The notes under the pieces are model-generated. The model saw only the letters and a program-made list of their open reading frames with translations. It made no database searches and was not told where the DNA came from. Source: Actinomycetales bacterium (GTDB lineage Bacteria > Actinomycetota > Actinomycetes > Actinomycetales > Cellulomonadaceae). From it: a DNA stretch of 17,473 nucleotides. Each line of letters opens with the position of its first letter. The stretch's first letter is position 1. The position numbers and the translations under genes are program-made. This document shows, piece after piece, positions 12,528 to 17,473 of the stretch. Location: assembly GCA_012514835.1 (NCBI GenBank), contig JAAYZM010000023.1, forward strand, positions 1-17,473. Reading direction: 5' to 3'.

Positions 12528-14239
12528 GTCTCCAGGCCACCCACCGCGACCGCATCGACTGGCCCGGCCTCGCGGCGCGCTTGCGCCGACGCACCGCACC
12601 ACGCCGCGAGGACTACGCGGGACTGCGTCGCTCGTGGCGCGGCGACCTCATGGCCGGGCTCGCCGTCATGGTCGTCGCCCTGCCCCTCGCGCTCGGATTC
12701 GGTGTCACGTCCGGGGTGGGCGCCGCCGCCGGGCTCGCGACCGCGATCGTCGCGGGGCTCGTCGCGGCCGTCTTCGGCGGCTCGCACCTGCAGGTCTCCG
12801 GCCCCACGGGTGCCATGACCGTCGTGCTCGTGCCGATCGTGGCCCGCTACGGGCCCGAGTCCGTGCCGACCGTCGCGATCATGGCCGGCGGCATCGTGAT
12901 CCTCGCCGGGGTTCTCGGCGTCGGGCGGCTCGTGCAGTTCATCCCGTGGCCCGTCATCGAGGGCTTCACCGCGGGGATCGGCGTCATCATCGCGATGCAG
13001 CAGATCCCGCTCGCGCTCGACATCTCCCAGGACCCGGACCGGCCCGGCGGCGAGAACGCCGCCCTGGTGGGCCTGCGCTCCCTCGTGCACGCCGACTGGC
13101 TCGACGCGCTGCCCGCGATCGCGCTCACCGCCGCCGTGGGCGCCCTCATGGTGCTCTTGCCGCGGTGGCGTCGCTCGCTGCCCGCCGCGCTGATCGCCGT
13201 CGTCGTCGCGACCGTCGTGGCGGAGCTCGCCCACCTCGACGTCGACCGCATCGGCGCGATCCCCGCGTCCCTGCCCACGCCGCGCGTCCCTGTCCTGACC
13301 CCCGAGGCCACGAGCACCCTGTTCTCCGCCGCGCTCGCCGTCGCGGCCCTCGCCGCCCTCGAGTCGCTGCTGTCCGCACGCGTCGCGGACGGCATGGCGG
13401 ACGACCTCCCGCGCACGGACCCCGACCGCGAGCTCTTCGGCCAGGGGCTCGCGAACGTCGCGTCCGGGATCTTCGGCGGCCTGCCCGCCACGGGGGCGAT
13501 CGCCCGGACGGCCGTCAACGTCCGCGGGGGCGCCAGGACCCGGGTCGCGTCCGCGTCGCACGCCGTCTTCCTCGGCGTCGTCGTGCTCGCCGCCGCGCCG
13601 CTCGTCGCCCGGATCCCCCTCGCCGCCCTCGCCGGGGTGCTCATCGTCACGGCCGTGCGCATGGTGGACCGGCACGCGGCGCGCGCGATCTGGCGCTCGG
13701 GACGCGCGGACGCCCTCGTCTTCACCCTGACGCTCGGCGTGACGATCGTGTTCGACCTCGTCGCGGCCGTCCAGGCCGGCGTGGCCGTCGCCGCCGTGCT
13801 CGCGCTGCGCGCGGTCGCCCTGCAGGCCAAGCTGCACCGCGAGGAGGTCCCCGTCGAGATCGACGCCGACGCCGAGCACGCGCTCCTCGCCGAGCACATC
13901 GCCGTCTACCGGATCGACGGGGCGCTGTTCTTCGGCGACACCCACCGCTTCCTCGACGAGCTCACGCAGGTCGCGGACGTGCGCGTGGTCATCCTGCGGC
14001 TGTCGAGCATCCGCATGCTCGACACGACGGGCGCGCACATGCTCTCCGAGGTGGTGCGGACGCTCCAGGGCAAGGGGATCGTCGTCCTGCTCAAGGGCCT
14101 GCCACCGCGGCACCGGCGCGTCATGGAGTCCGTCGGGGTGCTCGGCGAGCTCCAGCACTCCGCGCACGTGTTCACCGACCTCGAGGCCGCCGTCGAGCAC
14201 GCGCGATCCCACGTCAGGCGGGACCTCGACGGGGCATAG
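12524..14239 (+). CDS. SulP family inorganic anion transporter with C-terminal STAS domain
   Basis: Inner-membrane anion transporter of the SulP/SLC26 family; members move sulfate, bicarbonate or dicarboxylates, and the substrate here cannot be told. The protein is 571 residues, the usual length. About 12-14 membrane segments span roughly 40-435. Family motifs are visible: GGSHLQVSGPTGAM (85-98), ALESLLSARVAD with Glu280 (278-289), and GGLPATGAIARTAVNVRGGARTRVA in two parts (318-331, 332-342). The STAS domain is at about 457-560, with the conserved loop RMLDTTGAHML (497-507), where Thr501/Thr502 sit at the site phosphorylated in anti-sigma antagonists. The start is GTG 12524 in a GTGA overlap with the regulator gene. 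No carbonic anhydrase or sulfur-assimilation gene adjoins it. Confidence 0.93.
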   Translation: MSLQATHRDRIDWPGLAARLRRRTAPRREDYAGLRRSWRGDLMAGLAVMVVALPLALGFGVTSGVGAAAGLATAIVAGLVAAVFGGSHLQVSGPTGAMTVVLVPIVARYGPESVPTVAIMAGGIVILAGVLGVGRLVQFIPWPVIEGFTAGIGVIIAMQQIPLALDISQDPDRPGGENAALVGLRSLVHADWLDALPAIALTAAVGALMVLLPRWRRSLPAALIAVVVATVVAELAHLDVDRIGAIPASLPTPRVPVLTPEATSTLFSAALAVAALAALESLLSARVADGMADDLPRTDPDRELFGQGLANVASGIFGGLPATGAIARTAVNVRGGARTRVASASHAVFLGVVVLAAAPLVARIPLAALAGVLIVTAVRMVDRHAARAIWRSGRADALVFTLTLGVTIVFDLVAAVQAGVAVAAVLALRAVALQAKLHREEVPVEIDADAEHALLAEHIAVYRIDGALFFGDTHRFLDELTQVADVRVVILRLSSIRMLDTTGAHMLSEVVRTLQGKGIVVLLKGLPPRHRRVMESVGVLGELQHSAHVFTDLEAAVEHARSHVRRDLDGA

Positions 14240-14247
14240 TGGGGTCC

Positions 14248-14778
14248 ATGGACCTCTCGCGCCCCGTCGCTCCCGAGCCCTACGCCCTGCTGCCCGTCGT
14301 GCCGTCGTTCACGCTCACGAGCGCGGACGCCCCCGCGGGCGAGCGCCTCGACGTCGCCTACACCGTCGACGGCGAGAACGTCTCCCCCGCGCTCGCCTGG
14401 GAGGGCTTCCCGGCCGAGACCCGCTCGTTCGTGGTGAGCTGCTTCGACCCCGACGCGCCCACCCCGGCCGGCTACTGGCACTGGACCGTGGGGAACCTGC
14501 CCGCGTCCACGACGTCGCTCCCGCGGGGCGCGGGAAGCGCCGACGGCGGGCTCCTGCCCGAGGGCGCCTTCCAGTCGAGGTCCGACGGCGGAGCCGTGGG
14601 CTGGGAGGGCGCGGGACCGCCGCCCGGCGACCGGCCGCACCGCTACGTGTTCGCCGTCCACGCGCTCGACGTCGAGGCGTTGCCCCTCGACGGGGAAGCC
14701 TCGGCCACCGTCGTGGCCTTCAACACCCTGTTCCACACGATCGCGCGGGCGACGCTCGTCGCGACCTACTCGCGGTGA
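14248..14778 (+). CDS. YbhB/YbcL family protein (PEBP, Raf kinase inhibitor-like)
   Basis: Cytoplasmic phosphatidylethanolamine-binding-protein fold; the bacterial members have no settled function. The protein is 176 residues from ATG 14248. Both family signatures are present: CFDPDAPTPAGYWHW (65-79, the D-P-D-A-P and H-W anion-binding pocket) and GPPPGDRPHRYVFAVHAL (123-140). The stretch FTLTSADAPAGERL followed by NVSPALAWEG (21-52) is the usual N-terminal strand region. It starts 8 bases after the SulP stop and its TGA overlaps the next gene's ATG by one base, so it is probably the third gene of the arsR-sulP operon. Its pairing with an anion transporter may be chance. Confidence 0.93.
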   Translation: MDLSRPVAPEPYALLPVVPSFTLTSADAPAGERLDVAYTVDGENVSPALAWEGFPAETRSFVVSCFDPDAPTPAGYWHWTVGNLPASTTSLPRGAGSADGGLLPEGAFQSRSDGGAVGWEGAGPPPGDRPHRYVFAVHALDVEALPLDGEASATVVAFNTLFHTIARATLVATYSR

Positions 14779-15347
14779 TGGGCTCCGAGCACGCCGTCAC
14801 GAGCCGGGGGCTCGACTGGCACCCCGCCCTCGACCACCCCGCACTGCTCGCGCCGTCGACGGCCGCGGCCCTGCGCACGTGGGCCGAGGTCGAGCCCGCG
14901 GTCGCGCGCGAGGTCCTCGTCGCCGAGATCGACCCCGGTCTCGCTGACACCGCCACCCTCACCGAGGCGTTCGGGCTCGAGCTCGACGTCTCGTGCAACT
15001 GCGTGCTCGTCTCGGGCCGCCGCGCGGGCGAGGAACGCCTCGCGGGCGTCGTCGTGCGGGCCACGACGCGCGCCGACGTGAACAACGTCGTTCGCCGCCT
15101 GCTCGACGTGCGCAAGGCGACGTTCCTGCCCGTCGAGCGTGCGGTCGAGGCCACGGGCATGGAGTACGGCGGGATCACGCCCGTGGGTCTGCCCGAGGGC
15201 TTCCGCGTGCTGATCGACGCGCGCGTGCGCGACGGCGGCGCGGCGCTCGTGGGCTCGGGGGTGCGGCGCTCGAAGCTCGTGCTGCCGGGCGAGCTCCTCG
15301 CGCGCCTGCCGGGGGTCGAGGTCGTCGAGGGTCTCGCGCTCGACTGA
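14778..15347 (+). CDS. YbaK/EbsC family protein (aminoacyl-tRNA deacylase-like)
   Basis: Member of the YbaK/ProX family, whose characterised members hydrolyse mischarged aminoacyl-tRNAs such as Cys-tRNA(Pro). The protein is 189 residues. Family features are LDVSCNCVLVSG (69-80), DVNNVVRRLLDVRKATF (100-116), with Lys113 at the position of the conserved YbaK lysine, and the hallmark GGITPVGLP (131-139). The N-terminal 60 residues, with WHPALDHPALLA, are typical of the longer actinobacterial relatives. The start is ATG 14778, overlapping the upstream stop by one base; a GTG at 14775 is equally possible and would add one residue. It ends 4 bases from the oppositely directed methyltransferase gene, with no room for a terminator. 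Confidence 0.9.
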   Translation: MGSEHAVTSRGLDWHPALDHPALLAPSTAAALRTWAEVEPAVAREVLVAEIDPGLADTATLTEAFGLELDVSCNCVLVSGRRAGEERLAGVVVRATTRADVNNVVRRLLDVRKATFLPVERAVEATGMEYGGITPVGLPEGFRVLIDARVRDGGAALVGSGVRRSKLVLPGELLARLPGVEVVEGLALD

Positions 15348-15351
15348 GCCT

Positions 15352-16197
15352 TCAGGGCGCGGGACGCGTCGCCCAGAACGCGACCGCCGAGGCCGCCGCG
15401 ACGTTGAGGGAGTCGACGTCGCGCGCCATGGGGATGCGCACCACCGTGTCCGCGGCCTCGATCGCCTCGCGCGTGAGTCCCGCACCCTCCGTGCCGAGGA
15501 GGAGGGCGAGCCGCTCCGGCGCGTCCGCGGCGAGCTCGTCAAGCGTCACGGCGTGCTCGTCGAGCGCGAGCGCGGCGACGGTGAAGCCCGCGTCGCGCAG
15601 CTCGTCGAACGCGCCGGGCCACGATGTCGCGCGGGTCCACGGCACCGAGAACACCCCGCCCATCGAGACGCGCACGGCGCGCCGGTAGAGCGGGTCCGCG
15701 CAGCGCGGCGAGACGAGCACGGCGTCGATGCCGAGGGCCGCCGCGTTGCGGAACACCGCCCCGACGTTCGTGTGGTCCGTGACGTCCTCGAGGACGGCGA
15801 CGCGTCGCGCACCCGCCACGAGCTCGGCGAGCGAGGGCTGGGGCGGGCGGTGCACGATCGCGAGCGCGCCGCGGTGCAGGTGGAACCCCGTGAGCGTCTC
15901 GAGCATCGCGGGCTCCCCCACGTACACCGGCACCGGCTCGCCGGGCCGCTGCGCCGCGTCGATCACGTCCGCGAGCCCGTCGAGCCACCGCTCGGCGAGC
16001 AAGAACGACTCGATCCGGTGCCCCGCCTCGAAGGCCCGGCGCACCACGAGCGAGCTCTCCGCGACGTACGTGCCCGTCTCGACGTCCTTGCGCTGGCGCA
16101 GCGCGACGTCCGTGAGGCGCGTGTAGGCGGCGAGACACGGGTCCGAAGGGTCCTCGACCCGGACCACGGCGCCGCGCGTGTCCCGTCCTTGGCTCAC
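15352..16197 (-). CDS. TrmH/SpoU family RNA 2'-O-methyltransferase
   Basis: SAM-dependent SPOUT methyltransferase that would methylate a ribose 2'-OH in rRNA or tRNA; the target is unknown. The protein is 281 residues. The N-terminal substrate-binding part (about 15-120) contains GTYVAESSLVVRRAFEAG. The knotted domain has motif 1 LEDVTDHTNVGAVFRNAA (136-153), with the N-x-G-x-x-x-R pattern (Asn144, Arg150), motif 2 LLLGTEGAGL (222-231) and motif 3 IPMARDVDSLNVAAASAVAF (255-274). It starts at GTG 16197, overlapping the TGA of the MFS gene in GTGA, so it is translated with that gene. The same reading frame stays open antisense through the MFS gene, but that extension is not coding. Confidence 0.94.
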   Translation of the reverse strand: MSQGRDTRGAVVRVEDPSDPCLAAYTRLTDVALRQRKDVETGTYVAESSLVVRRAFEAGHRIESFLLAERWLDGLADVIDAAQRPGEPVPVYVGEPAMLETLTGFHLHRGALAIVHRPPQPSLAELVAGARRVAVLEDVTDHTNVGAVFRNAAALGIDAVLVSPRCADPLYRRAVRVSMGGVFSVPWTRATSWPGAFDELRDAGFTVAALALDEHAVTLDELAADAPERLALLLGTEGAGLTREAIEAADTVVRIPMARDVDSLNVAAASAVAFWATRPAP

Positions 16198-17473
16198 ACG
16201 CCCTCGTCCCCGCGGCTCGCCCGCGCACCCGCGAGGGCGGCGAGGGCGCCGAACACGGCGATGACGGGGACCAGGAGGAAGGCGCGGTGCGGGCCGACGG
16301 CGTCCGCGAGGGCACCGAGCGCGAAGGGCAGCACCCCGATCGCGAGGCCGCCCGCGAGCGTCGCGCGCGCCTGGGCCTTGTCGACGGCCGCTCCCGCGGC
16401 CCGCAGCAGCAGCGAGATCGAGAGCGGGTACTGCGCGCCGTAGCCGAGTCCCGCGACGAAGAGCCCGGCGAGCGCGACGGCGGGCACCGTGGCCGTCCAC
16501 AGCACGGCCCACCCGACGATCGCGACGAGGAAGGACGCGGTGAGCAGGTGCGCGGGGCGCACGCGCAGGGACAGCGGTCCGACGACGAAGCGGATGAGGG
16601 ACATGCCCGCCACGAGGCCGGCCGTCGTGGCCGTCGCGATACCCGCGGGCGCTCCCGTCTGACCGATCACGAGGTCGGCCGACCAGTACGTCGTGACGTT
16701 CTCGAGCCCGATCCCCGCGAGGATCGCCCCGAGGAAGCACCACGAGGCGAGAGCGCGAGGGCGCAACCGCGCCGAGCGGCCCGGCCAGCGGCGTGCAGAC
16801 GTGGAGGGTGCGGGCGCGGCGGGTGCGGGTGTGGGCGCCGTCGTCGGCCCCGTGCTGTCGCCCCTGCCCGCCTCCGAAGCGGACGCGACCGTCTCGACGC
16901 GCGTCTCGCGCGAGGGGAGCTTCACGCGCAGCGCGAGGAAGGCCGTGACCACGGCGAGCACGGCCGTCACGGCCACCGCGGGCCGCCAGCCCCAGCCCAC
17001 CGCGACCGCACCGCCCACGGCGAGCGGGCCGAGCAGCCCGAGCGAGGAGCCCACCCCGTTGGCTTCCGTGATGACGGCCGAGGCGACCCCGCGGTGGTGC
17101 AGCGCGAGCGCGACCTGGGCGCTCGAGACGGCGATGTTGGCCCCGACCGACACGACGAACATCGCGGGCAGGGTCCACGCGAGCGAGGTCCCCAGCAGCA
17201 CGCCCACGATCCCGGCGGCGACCACGAAGCCGCCCGCCATGAGCGTGGCTCGCCGCCCGTAGGTGCGCACGAGCCATGGCGTCATGAGCGCTGCGACCAC
17301 CGAGCCCACGGCGAGGGCGGTGCCGTGCAGGCCGCCCTGCGCGCGTGTGATGCCGAGGTCCGCCGTGAGCAGCGGGACGGACGGGTTGAAGCTGTAGAGG
17401 AACCAGCCCCACATCACAAAGGTGCCGTAGAGCGTGAAGGTGAGCTGGTCGCGGTGGACGCGGGCCGGCTCGG
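16194..17473 (-). CDS. MFS family transporter (5' end outside window)
   Basis: Major facilitator superfamily membrane transporter, probably about 12 membrane segments; the substrate is unknown. The frame is open to the right edge, and the in-window N-terminus reads VHRDQLTFTLYGTFVMWGWFLYSF, the first membrane segment, so only a short piece of the start is missing. Internal GTG and ATG codons at 17417 and 17414 fall inside this first segment and are unlikely starts. The first half is followed by a long Ala/Pro/Thr-rich cytoplasmic loop (TGPTTAPTPAPAAPAPSTSA), then the second half. TYGRRATLMAGG follows the second segment at the place of the MFS loop 2-3 motif. The gene ends GDEGV and its stop overlaps the methyltransferase start, indicating one transcript. 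Confidence 0.9.
   Translation of the reverse strand, partial: EPARVHRDQLTFTLYGTFVMWGWFLYSFNPSVPLLTADLGITRAQGGLHGTALAVGSVVAALMTPWLVRTYGRRATLMAGGFVVAAGIVGVLLGTSLAWTLPAMFVVSVGANIAVSSAQVALALHHRGVASAVITEANGVGSSLGLLGPLAVGGAVAVGWGWRPAVAVTAVLAVVTAFLALRVKLPSRETRVETVASASEAGRGDSTGPTTAPTPAPAAPAPSTSARRWPGRSARLRPRALASWCFLGAILAGIGLENVTTYWSADLVIGQTGAPAGIATATTAGLVAGMSLIRFVVGPLSLRVRPAHLLTASFLVAIVGWAVLWTATVPAVALAGLFVAGLGYGAQYPLSISLLLRAAGAAVDKAQARATLAGGLAIGVLPFALGALADAVGPHRAFLLVPVIAVFGALAALAGARASRGDEGV

Noticed and set aside
15352..17412. A 686-residue fusion ending in the methyltransferase
   Set aside because: The upstream 400 residues are an out-of-frame reading of the MFS gene, Arg/Gly/Ala-rich. The GTG at 16197 in a GTGA overlap is a normal start and gives the family length.

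Overview
The window is very GC-rich, with frequent GTG starts, 4-base gene overlaps and an SOS box of the actinobacterial type. It looks like the chromosome of a high-GC actinobacterium; the protein style suggests Micrococcales (Cellulomonas-like), but that placement is from recollection of protein style and is uncertain. I see no insertion sequences, phage genes, CRISPR arrays or composition breaks.

Layout. (1) On the minus strand at the left edge, a GNAT acetyltransferase gene is followed 10 bases later by an M3 metallopeptidase gene (dcp type) that runs off the edge. (2) Divergent from these is a cyclase/kynurenine-formamidase-like hydrolase. It ends tail to tail with an unrecognised lipoprotein gene, the two genes sharing a CTAG double stop. 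(3) Then come a tRNA-Leu(GAG) gene with a strong hairpin behind it and an AI-2E family (PerM-like) membrane protein. (4) The centre, 6158-11941 on the minus strand, is a complete SOS mutasome operon imuA'-imuB-dnaE2. It has overlapping reading frames and, upstream, a near-consensus LexA box directly downstream of a good sigma-70-type promoter. (5) Back to back with that promoter, on the plus strand, is a four-gene operon: an ArsR-family regulator, a SulP anion transporter with a STAS domain, a YbhB/PEBP-family protein and a YbaK-family deacylase-like protein. Its promoter overlaps a perfect 26-bp palindrome that is the likely operator. (6) On the minus strand at the right edge is an MFS transporter, entering from outside the window and translationally coupled to a TrmH/SpoU RNA methyltransferase.

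How the genes work together. ImuA', ImuB and DnaE2 form the known damage-induced mutagenic translesion machinery of actinobacteria: ImuB is a clamp-binding adaptor and DnaE2 the catalytic polymerase. The sequence carries the expected details: a LexA box, a degenerate Walker A region in ImuA', a clamp-like motif in ImuB, and the catalytic aspartates in DnaE2. The ArsR-SulP unit looks like a self-regulated anion transport operon whose regulator has no cysteine, so its signal is not a classical thiolate-bound metal. I did not find a clearly new biological system. The points most worth a second look are the ArsR operator and its unknown ligand, the DnaE2 insertion, the duplication across the dnaE2 stop codon, and the unassigned lipoprotein.
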